A stretch of 64,000 nucleotides of DNA from DAHUXN01 sp963811805 (GCA_963811805.1 CAWESU010000001.1:806001-870000), one strand, 5' to 3'. Positions 1-8,879 are shown, counted from the first letter of the stretch. Notes: generated by a model not told the origin, from the sequence alone. Program-made: numbers and translations.

Positions 1-465
1 TGGAGTTTCAACTGCGCTGTCGACACTGATAGCGGCGTTGCCGTTACTGGTGTCAAACGAAACTAAGCTCGCAGCGGCTTGACCTTCCCCTGTCCAGTTC
101 ACCTCGAATGCCACATACGTGCCGCTATGGGATACGCTGCCAGCGACGATCGTGCCGTTCAGCGAGAAGCTTCCTCCACCGGACACGTCCGACAAACTAG
201 CCGTTCCGGCCAAGGTGTTAAACGCCAGGTCGAACCCGTAGCTGACCTGGCTCGTACCACCAAGATACCACGCCGGTCCTGTCGTGAGCCCACCAATTCC
301 GGTCGTGGAGTAGTTTCCGCCGCTAGAACTCACCGTGCCAGTACAAGTGGTAGGCGAGCCTCCACAACTGAAGTCTTGTATGGACGCGTTAGCCTGCGGC
401 GCATACATGGCCAATGCCAGTAGGCAAAGCGCCGGAAGTACGTACTTACTCAGAATTTTCAGCAT
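1..465 (-). CDS. Secreted protein of PEP-CTERM-substrate type, 3' end outside window
   Basis: The reading frame is open from the ATG at 465 to the window edge (155 codons), so the C-terminus is missing. A consensus Shine-Dalgarno (AAGGAGG) precedes the ATG. Residues 1-27 form a Sec signal peptide: a Lys pair, a Leu/Ala-rich core and an AxANA-like cleavage site. The mature part is rich in Gly, Ser and Thr, with no recognised enzymatic motif, as in many exosortase-sorted exoproteins. The downstream neighbour of an exosortase operon and a sigma54-type promoter of its own support that class. The decisive C-terminal PEP motif, membrane helix and Arg cluster lie beyond base 1, so the assignment is an inference. 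Alternative: an ordinary secreted protein. Confidence 0.7.
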   Translation of the reverse strand, partial: MLKILSKYVLPALCLLALAMYAPQANASIQDFSCGGSPTTCTGTVSSSGGNYSTTGIGGLTTGPAWYLGGTSQVSYGFDLAFNTLAGTASLSDVSGGGSFSLNGTIVAGSVSHSGTYVAFEVNWTGEGQAAASLVSFDTSNGNAAISVDSAVETP

Positions 466-511
466 TCACTTCCTCCTTGAAAGTCCTACCCCCCAGAATC
501 CCACCAGTTAT

Positions 512-529
512 GTGCACGCAGTCTGCCAA
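512..529 (-). promoter_or_regulatory. Sigma54-type -24/-12 promoter for the secreted protein
   Basis: On the minus strand TTGGCAGACTGCGTGCAC has GG and GC exactly 10 nt apart (GG at 527-526, GC at 515-514) and matches TGGCAC-N5-TTGCA well at -24. Predicted transcription start is near 502, about 37 nt before the ATG. An imperfect inverted repeat at 563-579 lies about 70 nt upstream of that start and could be an activator site. The rest of the 466-803 gap shows no gene. Confidence 0.6.
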
Positions 530-803
530 AACCAGAGGCTTGAGAAGAATTATAGACATCCCGTAACGCGCTCATTACAGGGTATATAATGTAGTCTGTC
601 CTATGCTATTGGAAGCTGGAAGGGATTGGCCGCCAATCCAGACTGCATTTCTCTTGGATTTAGTTGCAAGGAATTGCATATCGCCGTCAGGTATGTGACT
701 GGGAGGTTTTGACCCCACACGTCGCGGAAAGTCGTGCCCGGATAATCAAGATCAACAGCTGCCAAGGTGCGCGCAAATAGAGCTCCCTGCCCTGCAGGTT
801 TGG

Positions 804-3236
804 CTATTGCGAAAGGGCCTTGCGCGCTTGCTCTGCATCTTGGCTATCCAGCTTCATCTGCAGTGCGGCTTGGAGCTGCGCTCTGCCTTCGCTCTTCTGA
901 CCGTCCGCAACTAACACCATGCCAAGGTGATAGTGGAACTGAGCTGAATCGGGCGTCCTCTTCACGCAATCCTGAAGCAAAGGAAGAGCCTGGGCATACT
1001 CGCCCCTACGAAACATTACCCAGGCAAGGGTGTCTGAAAAACTGGGTATTTCGGGCTGCTCGGACTTAGCCTTTTGGGCCAGGCCGAGTGCGATATCCAA
1101 ATTCTGCCCTTGCTCGGCGTAAATCCAGGCCAAATTGTTGGCCGCCACCGCGAAATTGGGATCGATACTCAGCGCTCTCTGGAACTCGCTGATCGCCTTG
1201 GACATGTCGCCTTGGGCCATATAGATATTGCCAACGACCGCAACCAGCGGCGCCGATGGCGGACCCAAGGTTATCGCTTGGTCGTAGGCCTGCATCGCGG
1301 CACTATTGTTTCCCAGATTTCGATAGACTAGACCCATCTGCATGTATTCGTCCACGTCGGGTTTGAGTCTGATGGCCGCCTGGACTTCCGAAAGCGCCGC
1401 TGAATTATTCTTCTCGATCACATAAATCTTGCTCATCATGAGGTGAGCATCCGGGTCATTTGGGTTTTGAACCAAGAACTGTTGAACCAGCGCGCTTGCT
1501 TTCGGCTCCTGTTTTTGTGACAGCAGAAAGCTGGCATAGTCACCCAAGATCTCGGTATCCTTAGGGGCAGCCTGCATGGCGCTCTTAAATTCTGTCTCCG
1601 CTTCCGGGAATTTCTTTTCAGCACCATAGAGAGAACCGAGTCGAGCGTGGACCAGTGGACTGTTCGGAGCAAGTTTCTCGGCGGTAGTGAATTGGTCTGC
1701 CGCTTGGCTTACTTGTCCGAGCCCCAAGAGGATTTGGCCCAGCATGAGATGCGTGGCCGGATTTGCATGGTGTTCTTCGTCGTCGAGTTCCTGCGCATAG
1801 AGCTGTGCCACGGTGTATTTCTGCTGCTTGAAATTCAACTCCACGAGTTTATTCAACGCGTCCGGGTTTCCTGGAGCGACACGCAGGGTCTGCTGGAGTT
1901 CGCTATTGGCTTGGGCCATGTCGTTACTCTGCGAATAAGCCATCGCCAAATAAAAATGAGCCTGGGCAGAATCCGCTGCATCGGCCGCGACCTTTTGGAG
2001 AGACTGGATTGCGTCCTGTGTCTTGCCCTGGGCCATAAGAACGCGACCGTGGTTGACGCGAGCCATAACGTCGTTCGGATACTGCTTCAGCACGTCGTTG
2101 TCGACGTTGGCCGCCAACTCGATTTTCCCTGTGGATAGGTACAAGATCTCCAAATGTTCTTCGATGTTGAGGTTGTGGGGATCGAGTGACAGTCCGCGCT
2201 GATACTCGGCCACCGCGCGATCGGTCATCTTCGCCTGAACGTAAAAGTCGCCGATTCCCAGTGCCGCATCGGCCGACTTGGGTAGCTGATTTGTGAGGCT
2301 TGCTAAAGCGTTTTCGGAATCGGATTGCTTCCCTTCTCCTCGGTACAGGCCCGCCAATCCCAGATACAAAGCGATCGCAGAAGGATTGGCCTTGATGCCG
2401 GCTTGAAGAGTCTGTTCGGCTTGAGAAGGGTTCTGGTGTCGCACCTCATATTGGGCGAGAGCCTCATACAACCCTATGACCGATGGGTTCGCTTGAATGC
2501 CCGCCTGCACAATCTGTTCGGCTTGAGCGACATTGTTCTGTTGCGCGTACAATTCGCCCAGCTGCAGATAAGCCAGAATAAAGTGGGGCTCAACCTGAAT
2601 GGCCTTCTTGAAGTTCAATTCAGCATCGTCGGGATGACGCAAGGCAAGGTTCGTCTGAGCGATGCCGAGATAGGAATTCGGGTCATTGGGAGCGAGCGCG
2701 GCGGCTTTGGAAAATTCCTGAAGCGCCTGGTCATATTGCTTCTGTTCGAAGAGAATGGTACCCAGAACACGATGGGCATCCGCGTTCTTCGGATCTTGCT
2801 GGAGTACATAATTCGCATCAGCAGTGGCCTGAGTTTCGTCTTTGTCATCGCGCGCAGACGATAGCAATTCCGCTCGTGCTAAGCGAACGTCCACTCGATT
2901 CGGATCGACCGTGATAGCCTGACTCAGGGCTTTGAAGGCATCCCGAAGATCCTGTTGAGCTGAATCCTTCCTTTGCAGTGCCCCATCTTCCTCGGCCAGT
3001 CCGATATCTGCCTTGGCAAGCTGATAGTAAGCGTCGACATAACGAGGATCGACTTTCAGGGCGTTGCGAAATTCGATCTGCGCGCTCGAGTACTGCCTCT
3101 GTTTCGCATAGGCCTCTCCCTTTTGGAGATATTTCAGCTTGGCTTTTTGCGGATTGCCCGCACACGAGACTAAGAGCAATGACAGCGCGACAGCCGCGCT
3201 GACTGCGGCAACGAACCGGACCCATTGGCGTTTCAT
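804..3236 (-). CDS. prsT: PrsT-like TPR lipoprotein of the exosortase system
   Basis: This is an 810-residue protein starting at an ATG with a GGAGG site 7 nt upstream; an in-frame extension to 3305 has no ribosome site. Residues 1-25 are a lipoprotein signal with lipobox LLVSC, so it is predicted to be lipid-anchored. The remainder is an almost continuous array of tetratricopeptide repeats (about 20; recurring A..Y..LG.....A...F..A and LDP/DP.N turns). TPR proteins of this size and position define the PrsT family of PEP-CTERM/EPS loci, thought to scaffold periplasmic or outer-membrane assembly; that role is family knowledge. It is the third gene of the exosortase-epsI-prsT operon, 22 nt after epsI. 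Confidence 0.85.
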   Translation of the reverse strand: MKRQWVRFVAAVSAAVALSLLLVSCAGNPQKAKLKYLQKGEAYAKQRQYSSAQIEFRNALKVDPRYVDAYYQLAKADIGLAEEDGALQRKDSAQQDLRDAFKALSQAITVDPNRVDVRLARAELLSSARDDKDETQATADANYVLQQDPKNADAHRVLGTILFEQKQYDQALQEFSKAAALAPNDPNSYLGIAQTNLALRHPDDAELNFKKAIQVEPHFILAYLQLGELYAQQNNVAQAEQIVQAGIQANPSVIGLYEALAQYEVRHQNPSQAEQTLQAGIKANPSAIALYLGLAGLYRGEGKQSDSENALASLTNQLPKSADAALGIGDFYVQAKMTDRAVAEYQRGLSLDPHNLNIEEHLEILYLSTGKIELAANVDNDVLKQYPNDVMARVNHGRVLMAQGKTQDAIQSLQKVAADAADSAQAHFYLAMAYSQSNDMAQANSELQQTLRVAPGNPDALNKLVELNFKQQKYTVAQLYAQELDDEEHHANPATHLMLGQILLGLGQVSQAADQFTTAEKLAPNSPLVHARLGSLYGAEKKFPEAETEFKSAMQAAPKDTEILGDYASFLLSQKQEPKASALVQQFLVQNPNDPDAHLMMSKIYVIEKNNSAALSEVQAAIRLKPDVDEYMQMGLVYRNLGNNSAAMQAYDQAITLGPPSAPLVAVVGNIYMAQGDMSKAISEFQRALSIDPNFAVAANNLAWIYAEQGQNLDIALGLAQKAKSEQPEIPSFSDTLAWVMFRRGEYAQALPLLQDCVKRTPDSAQFHYHLGMVLVADGQKSEGRAQLQAALQMKLDSQDAEQARKALSQ

Positions 3237-3258
3237 CAAAATCCTCCGTCGTAAACAA

Positions 3259-3909
3259 CTAATTCGGAATGAACTCACTGAGCGATGGATAGAGAATTTC
3301 GGCAAACTTCTCTAAGCGGGCATGCGCATCGGCTTCGCCATCCGGGCCGATAGGCGTGATCAGCCGAACCAAAGCACCATCCGTGCGATTGCGTGTGATA
3401 GCATCGTGAATCATCCAAAACTTTCCCCAATATTCACTGGCAACGACCCGGCCGCGGCCCTGATACCAGTAAAAAACGAGCTGCTTGTCCAAACCTTGGG
3501 CGATGACGTACTCATTCACCTTGATTTGCCGCCCATTTGTAACCGGGATGGTCGCGTACCCTGCTCGGATTGGATCCCAGCCCGATCCGGGTAGACAATT
3601 CTTGGGAGAATGAATGGTGTCTCCGGTTCTCTGGCTAGCGTAGTACCCAATGTAAAGCTGCACGGGAACCTCTTTCGAGCTGAGATAAAGACGGTTCGCA
3701 TAATCGGTGACCCCGAGAACCTTCAAAGTCTCTGGATCAAGCGCAGTTTCGTTGCTGCCCGTCCAACTCCCAATCACATAGGGAAGCTTTCCCAACGGTT
3801 GCCGCTCAGCAACCGCTTCTCCATGGCTCATGGCGTGGAGACAGACAGTACCCCCGAGAAGCACCAACACGACAATCCAAAGACGAAGGGTCATGCTTCG
3901 GCTACGCAT
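3259..3909 (-). CDS. epsI: EpsI-family exosortase-associated protein
   Basis: A 216-residue protein with one N-terminal hydrophobic segment (residues about 6-26) that would tether it on the outer face of the inner membrane. The core carries the EpsI/DUF3485 signature HSPKNCLPGSGW (about residues 99-110), a VNEYVI strand and a VFYWYQGRG segment. EpsI domains occur fused to, or encoded next to, exosortases; their biochemical role is not settled. The ATG overlaps the exosortase stop by 8 nt, which suggests translational coupling. Length and motif order are normal for the family. Confidence 0.9.
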   Translation of the reverse strand: MRSRSMTLRLWIVVLVLLGGTVCLHAMSHGEAVAERQPLGKLPYVIGSWTGSNETALDPETLKVLGVTDYANRLYLSSKEVPVQLYIGYYASQRTGDTIHSPKNCLPGSGWDPIRAGYATIPVTNGRQIKVNEYVIAQGLDKQLVFYWYQGRGRVVASEYWGKFWMIHDAITRNRTDGALVRLITPIGPDGEADAHARLEKFAEILYPSLSEFIPN

Positions 3910-4792
3910 TGGCCATCCCTTTCGGGCCTCCGATTTTCCGCAGGACCCAGTGGCAGGCGAACATCAACAGCAGCGCGGCCACAAAAATCACCCATCCCGA
4001 AAACTCGTGGAAAAAACCTTGGGCCATGCTCGGCCCAAAATGATAGGTCAAAATGCCGGCACCAAAAATACGCAAGGAATTACTGACAATAGCTATCGGC
4101 ACCATCAGCAAAACCAACACCCAGCGAACCCAACGCCGACTCTCCACAAGATAGCCATAAGCGATGGCCAGGGTAATGAGAGTCATCAACGAACGGATGC
4201 CGCTGCATGCCTCGACGACTTCGAGCGAGTAATTCGGCAAATTGATGATGTTTCCTTCGCGCAAAACCGGGACGTTAGCCAGCTGCAGCCAGAAGGTGGC
4301 GAATCGAGACGCAAATAACTGGAGCGGGAACGTAATTTGATTGTAGATGATTGCGGGAATCGGGATCATCAAGATCAGAAAGGCCAGCGCGAAGGAGACT
4401 GCCTTCAGCATTTTCCAGCCAGCCAAAAACAACACGATTCCGGCAATGAGAACCAGAAGCGAGAAGCGACTCGTAAAAAGCTCGGATCCCAAGGACCCCA
4501 AAAGCAAGAGCATGATTGCGCCTAGCATTACGACGAGGCCAAAATTCGATGGTTTGAGCGAAATCTGAGACAGGCGATCTTGCCGCCGCCATAGAACATA
4601 CCCGGCGAAAATGGGCACGAGAAATCCCTGACTGTAGTCGGGATTCTGCCACCAATTCTTGACTAGGTGTCCGAGGATCGAGCCGTACAAGACCAGCGTC
4701 AGAGCTATCAGAACGCCAGTCCAAATGCCCCATTGAACAGGCTGCTCGACTGTCCTAGGTACCGCTATGCTTGCTGTCGTGGAACGGTCCAC
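3902..4792 (-). CDS. xrtA: Exosortase (XrtA/EpsH type)
   Basis: A polytopic membrane protein with about eight hydrophobic helices. The catalytic triad of the exosortase/archaeosortase family is visible: Cys in EACSGIRSL (about residue 196), Arg in SNSLRIFG (241) and His in FFHEFSGW (262). It should cleave and transfer PEP-CTERM proteins at the inner membrane. The GTG at 4792 is preferred because AAAGGG lies 7 nt upstream; a TTG at 4816 would add 8 residues but has a poor site. It heads an operon with epsI and prsT. The surrounding EPS genes are of the XrtA-associated types, which supports subtype A; subtype is inferred, family is clear. Confidence 0.9.
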   Translation of the reverse strand: MDRSTTASIAVPRTVEQPVQWGIWTGVLIALTLVLYGSILGHLVKNWWQNPDYSQGFLVPIFAGYVLWRRQDRLSQISLKPSNFGLVVMLGAIMLLLLGSLGSELFTSRFSLLVLIAGIVLFLAGWKMLKAVSFALAFLILMIPIPAIIYNQITFPLQLFASRFATFWLQLANVPVLREGNIINLPNYSLEVVEACSGIRSLMTLITLAIAYGYLVESRRWVRWVLVLLMVPIAIVSNSLRIFGAGILTYHFGPSMAQGFFHEFSGWVIFVAALLLMFACHWVLRKIGGPKGMANA

Positions 4793-4850
4793 TCGATCGC
4801 CCTTTCCGAGCCGCAAACCTTTGCGCTTCGCCGCCTGGATTCTACCCTGC

Positions 4851-4868
4851 GTGCAAGATCACTGCCTA
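4851..4868 (-). promoter_or_regulatory. Sigma54-type promoter of the exosortase operon
   Basis: Minus-strand AGGCAGTGATCTTGCA has GG (4866-4865) and GC (4854-4853) separated by exactly 10 nt, and a near-perfect -12 element TTGCA. Predicted start near 4841, 49 nt before the GTG. The wider 4793-5145 gap otherwise holds only the palindrome at 4973-4984; no gene is seen in it. Confidence 0.7.
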
Positions 4869-4972
4869 ACTTGGAGCCGCGAGAAAAAAAGTATGTCTTA
4901 CAACAGACTGATTCAAAATGTTTTATGGTGAATAGTATTGCGGTCGGTGCCCCCAGCCAACTCATCCGCCAC

Positions 4973-4984
4973 ATAGTGCACTAT
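4973..4984. promoter_or_regulatory. Perfect 12-bp palindrome upstream of exosortase promoter
   Basis: ATAGTGCACTAT is a perfect inverted repeat centred about 137 nt upstream of the predicted sigma54 start. That is a normal distance for a sigma54 enhancer. Function is inferred from position only. Confidence 0.3.
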
Positions 4985-5145
4985 TTTTCACTTCTGTGTG
5001 ACATTTCGTTCTCAGGTGGGCTGGAATCTTCACCAGATTCTATCACCAATAAAGCGAACACTAGGGTGGTGAAGTATGCTTGAGTGCCGGGCTTGCAAAT
5101 CCCCTCCTGCTGCTGACCGGGAAAGATGGAAGCGATAACGGCTAT

Positions 5146-5925
5146 CTAAAACATAGAAACGCCAGCCACCACCAGGGCCGAAAATAATATCCTTCGCAGC
5201 CAGACGGTTCCTACCGAGGGAGCAATTTTGGCGGCCAGCCAGGCTCCGGGAATTGAACCCAAAAGAAGCGCGGCCAACAGCCGAAAATCGACGGTTCCTA
5301 AAGCAAGATGGCCGGCGCCGGCAACGGCTCCCAGAATCACGGCGTGGGCGATATCTGTGCCAATAAGGCGTATCGCGGATCGAGAGTAGAACAGGAGCAG
5401 CAGGGTCATGATGATACTGCCAGAACCCATTGACGTCATGCCCACCAGAAACCCACCGACAAAACCGACCATCACGGCGCCATTTGTTGCGGTGATGTAG
5501 GGTGGAAGCCGGTCTCGGAACGATTTCTTGCCCCTCTTTTCCAAGTAATTTTTCAGGAGCGCGATGGAGGGCGTGGCGATAAGCAGGACACCGATCATGA
5601 TCTTGAGGAATCCATTCACGTTGTTGCCCATGTGAGCTCGAAGCAGCGCGAGCGTGCCCACACCGAGCAACGCACCAGGTGCGCTGCCGAGCGCCAGCCG
5701 CCAGACTAGGGGCATTTCAACCAAGCCCCTTCGATGGTACTGCCAAGCAGCGCCGATTTTGGTCGCGGTCACGAAGAGAGTGCCGGTCCCGACTGCGACC
5801 ATTGGAGAAATTCGAACCGCGACCACGAGGATCGGCACGAGAAGAGCACCACCTCCAATCCCGGTCAGACCGACCATGATTCCAACCGCGAGGCCGATTC
5901 CGGCAATGAGCAAGATTTGATGCAT
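5146..5925 (-). CDS. TauE/SafE (TSUP) family anion exporter
   Basis: A 259-residue membrane protein with about eight helices in two halves. Each half begins with a Gly-rich loop typical of TSUP transporters: VGLTGIGGGALLVP near residue 20 and VGMTSMGSGSI near residue 160. The family moves sulfite, sulfonates or other sulfur oxyanions; substrate cannot be read from sequence. The ATG at 5925 gives family-typical length; an 80-residue upstream extension is low-complexity and lacks a ribosome site. It is monocistronic. A strong sigma54-type promoter lies at 5998-6012, the same kind as in front of the EPS and sulfation operons, suggesting co-regulation. Confidence 0.88.
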   Translation of the reverse strand: MHQILLIAGIGLAVGIMVGLTGIGGGALLVPILVVAVRISPMVAVGTGTLFVTATKIGAAWQYHRRGLVEMPLVWRLALGSAPGALLGVGTLALLRAHMGNNVNGFLKIMIGVLLIATPSIALLKNYLEKRGKKSFRDRLPPYITATNGAVMVGFVGGFLVGMTSMGSGSIIMTLLLLFYSRSAIRLIGTDIAHAVILGAVAGAGHLALGTVDFRLLAALLLGSIPGAWLAAKIAPSVGTVWLRRILFSALVVAGVSMF

Positions 5926-5955
5926 TATTATGGGTCGCCTCTTCTCCCAGAAACC

Positions 5956-5979
5956 CCAAACTCCGCTCGGGGAGTTTGG
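5956..5979 (-). promoter_or_regulatory. Hairpin in the predicted 5' UTR of the TSUP gene
   Basis: A perfect 9-bp inverted repeat (CCAAACTCC / GGAGTTTGG) with a 6-nt loop begins about 7 nt after the predicted transcription start at 5986 and ends 31 nt before the ATG. No U-tract follows, so it is more likely a 5' stabilising or regulatory stem than a terminator. Confidence 0.4.
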
Positions 5980-5997
5980 ACACGGCAAATCGTACGT

Positions 5998-6012
5998 GCA
6001 AGCGGATTGCCG
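5998..6012 (-). promoter_or_regulatory. Sigma54-type promoter of the TSUP gene
   Basis: Minus-strand CGGCAATCCGCTTGCA contains GG (6011-6010) and GC (5999-5998) with exact 10-nt spacing, and both GGCA and TTGCA cores. Predicted start near 5986, 61 nt before the ATG. Confidence 0.7.
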
Positions 6013-6021
6013 AGAAACCGA

Positions 6022-6072
6022 AACTTGTGGTGAATGTGCCCATTTAAGAACATTATTATCAATAACTTGTGG
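6022..6072. repeat. Direct repeat AACTTGTGG x2, 42 nt apart
   Basis: AACTTGTGG occurs at 6022-6030 and again at 6064-6072, both upstream of the sigma54-type promoter of the TSUP gene. The 42-nt period is four helical turns, which would put both copies on the same DNA face, as expected for tandem enhancer sites. Role inferred. Confidence 0.35.
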
Positions 6073-6546
6073 CTGTAGAAAATGAGCCACAGGCCAGGCT
6101 ACTAGGAGAGCAAAGGATGTGCAATTGATTGCGCAAAAAAGGTAAAAACGACCGTCGCTCACGCAGGACTGGAATTGCCTTACGTGACTCGGCTAGTTGG
6201 GAGCCGTCTCGCCCTTGCCATATTTCGCTCGGTGCTGCCTTTTGTGTTGGCTGCAAACGAACGGACGAAGGTTACGATGAAAAGGTCTGGATTCACGGGG
6301 AATTCGCCCTGATAATCACAAGGGCGTGCGGTTTGTCGCCAGGGTTTACTTGGGTCAGACCTGTTTCGCCGCGTTCATCCTTCCGCTCGATGCAGTGGAT
6401 GTATTGGAACTTGAAGAAAATGATGAAATTGCTCGGCGGCAGGCACTGGATTGCCGCACGGGAACGCCTGCTGCGAACGGGCTGATCGAACACAAGCAGA
6501 ACGCTGGCGCGCACCAGTAGAAATTCCAGGTCGATAGTGAACAATC
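6073..6546. other. Intergenic stretch without a recognised gene
   Basis: Short overlapping open frames exist on both strands but none has a ribosome site, a family motif or compositional support. Part presumably carries the promoter of the YdcF-like gene; no clear -35/-10 or sigma54 element was found. Confidence 0.5.
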
Positions 6547-7176
6547 ATGCAGACAGGACAACGGCGCATGGGCATCGTAGTTGCTTCGTTGCTCTTGATT
6601 CTTGTTCTGATTCTGCTCGCGATGCTGCGCTGGGGCGGGTACCTATTGGTTCACAGTGACGTCTTACCATCCCACGCGGATGGGATTGTTGTTCTCGACG
6701 CGGGGGCAGGATCTAGCGAAGATGCTCGGATCACGGCAGCGATCCAGATTTTGAACGAGGGCATTGTGAGCCAGGCGCTCTTGAGCGTTCCCAAACAAGG
6801 GTTTTGGGGCCAATCGATTCCTGCCGTAGCGCGCGCATACCTTGAGAAAAAGTATGGAAATGATATAGCGTCGCGTATCGGATTTTGCGAAACCGGCCCG
6901 GACGTTAACTCGACGGAGCAGGAAGCCCAAATCCTGATCCCCTGCGCCCAGGGTGAACACTGGCACTCGCTAATCGTTGTGACTTCGAACTTTCACAGCC
7001 GCCGCGCCGGCATTATCTGGCACCGGACATGCAAACGGGAACACTGCGACATGCAAATGTGGATTGAATCAGCACCTGATCCCCTATTTCGTCCGAGTGG
7101 GTGGTGGACCAATAGGCTCTACGCCAAGACTTGGCTTCTTGAGTTTACGAAACTGGTTTGGAGCAGGGTCTTCTAA
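6547..7176 (+). CDS. YdcF/ElyC/SanA-like DUF218 protein
   Basis: A 209-residue protein with a single N-terminal transmembrane segment (about residues 9-28) and a DUF218 domain: ADGIVVLDAG near residue 44, ARITAAIQIL, and LIVVTSNFHSRRA near residue 142. DUF218 proteins such as SanA, ElyC and YdcF are membrane-anchored and linked to envelope or polysaccharide metabolism; the reaction is not established. DUF218 genes often accompany EPS clusters, but this copy stands alone between the TSUP gene and an IS remnant. A second Met at 6568 is a possible alternative start. Confidence 0.75.
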   Translation: MQTGQRRMGIVVASLLLILVLILLAMLRWGGYLLVHSDVLPSHADGIVVLDAGAGSSEDARITAAIQILNEGIVSQALLSVPKQGFWGQSIPAVARAYLEKKYGNDIASRIGFCETGPDVNSTEQEAQILIPCAQGEHWHSLIVVTSNFHSRRAGIIWHRTCKREHCDMQMWIESAPDPLFRPSGWWTNRLYAKTWLLEFTKLVWSRVF

Positions 7177-7223
7177 TTAGGTGCTTCTTCCGCTGCCTTC
7201 GCTAACGAGGGGGCGTTCGAGAC

Positions 7224-8030
7224 ATGAATAAGGTGGCCACGTTGATCCGCAGAACCCTGCGTACCAACGGAAAGACGGCACGCATTGGAGTTGCCGCGCG
7301 CTGGCAGCAGAAACCCGTCTGTCGAAATCGACCGTTCACCGGATCTGGCGCGCCTTCGGCTTGCAACCGCATCGCGCACGTCACTTTCAGCTTTCCAACG
7401 ACCCCTTCTTCGTCGAGAAGGTACGGGACTTTGTCGGGTTGTATCTGAACCCACCGGATAAAGCCCTGGTCCAGTGTGTGGATGAGAAGAGCCCGATTCA
7501 AGCGCTGGAGCGCATCCAGTCGATGCTGCCCTTGGGCCTCGGCTACGTCGAAGGGATCACGCACCACTATGTCCGACACGGCACCACCACACTGTTCGCC
7601 GCCTTCGATACCGTCCCGGAACCATCCTGAGTCAGTGCAAACGCCGCCATCGTCACCAGGAGTTCCTCGACTTTCTGCGCCATGTGGACGCCAGTGTCCC
7701 GAAAGCCTTCGACGTGCATCTGATCGTGGATAACTACGCCACCCACAAGCACCCTCGCGTCCAACGCTGATTGGCAGCACCACGCCCCCGCTACCACGTG
7801 CACTTCACACCAACCTACTCTTCCTGGCTCAACCAAGTGGAAATCTGGTTCAACATCATCACCCAGAAGGCCATCCGTCGCGGCACCTTCGGCAACGTCA
7901 AGGAACTGGTCGCCAAAATCGAACGCTTCGTTCATCGCTACAATGCCGAGGCTCGACCCTTCTCCTGGACGGCGACCCCCCGATCCGATCCTGGGAAAAA
8001 ACCAGCGACTATGCGAACGTATTTCCGGGA
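7224..8030 (+). pseudogene. IS630-family transposase remnant
   Basis: Fragments of an IS630 transposase occur in order but in different frames: an N-terminal piece, then LSKSTVHRIWRAFGLQPH from about 7298 with the FFVEKVRDFVGLYLNPP segment, then HVDASVPKAFDVHLIVDNY (DxxD region), then HFTPTYSSWLNQVEIWF. The frame changes near 7290 and again between 7590 and 7635. A TGA at 7768-7770 replaces an expected Trp codon, and a C-run near 7976-7982 shifts the frame a third time. The catalytic D...D...E architecture is therefore broken and the copy should be inactive. Inverted repeats were not identified. Confidence 0.85.
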
Positions 8031-8879
8031 CCCAACACTAGAGTATTCCATAATTACCGCGAACCGGAGGGCTCGAAACACGGCCATTCACAGTTTCCTT
8101 GGCCATCCACCAAGCACTATTGCTTAGATCAGGCTTCTCGAGAACGCCATGCTCGTTGACTTGTTGAATTCTGGGCTTTTCGCGTCGCGCGGCGTGCGCG
8201 TTCGGTGCGGTACTTCAGTGGACACCCAGTCTTTCCGCTGGACGCTCGATACGCTCGGACATCTTTGCCGTTGCATCTAGTCAGTCGCGGCATTCGCGTG
8301 AGCACCACTCTCCGCGCCGGGTCCATCGAACCGAGCTTCGCGCAGTTTTTTCTTTTGGTCTTCCGTGAGTTTCATGTCAGATAGGAATAAAAACCGGGCC
8401 GGAAATGAATCCCGGCACCAGGGATCGTTAGGAGCGCCGAGAATCAGGCGGGGACGCGCCGATAGCCTCGAGATTGTGTCGTGCCCGACCTTCAATTATT
8501 TTCTCGATTCGCAAACCACGGCATCTTCAAAGCGCCGACGGCTGTTGAGCGAACGCCAGAGCCGTCGTCACTTTTTCCTGGGTGCAGGGTTGCTGGGGCT
8601 GGGGTTTGCGCACCCATTAACCAAGTAGTGCGAGCACCCATTTGGTTGAGTCATTCGGCTCGGATTCGGCGGCGATGATCGTCGGAACATGGCGGGCCCT
8701 CCTGAAATCCACGTCCTTAGCATCGCCGCGAAACGTGTCGAGGATTGGTTGTAAGCAATTTCAATACGAAATCTAGGGTGACTTCCGTATTTGTAGAACC
8801 AGTGAAAATGTGCAAGCTTGTGCCATCTCCCCGGTCTGTAAATTGAGATTCACCGCAGCGACTACGTAGTTGGTAAGCA
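8031..8879. other. Gene-poor stretch after the IS630 remnant
   Basis: No convincing gene. A 32-codon minus-strand frame beginning at 8375 (MKLTEDQKKKLREARFDG...) has a protein-like composition but no ribosome site. Other frames here are short and Arg-rich. Probably decayed DNA associated with the old insertion. Confidence 0.4.

Noticed and set aside
8277..8495. Small minus-strand frame containing MKLTEDQKKKLREARFDG
   Set aside because: Protein-like composition but no ribosome site, family or conserved neighbour.
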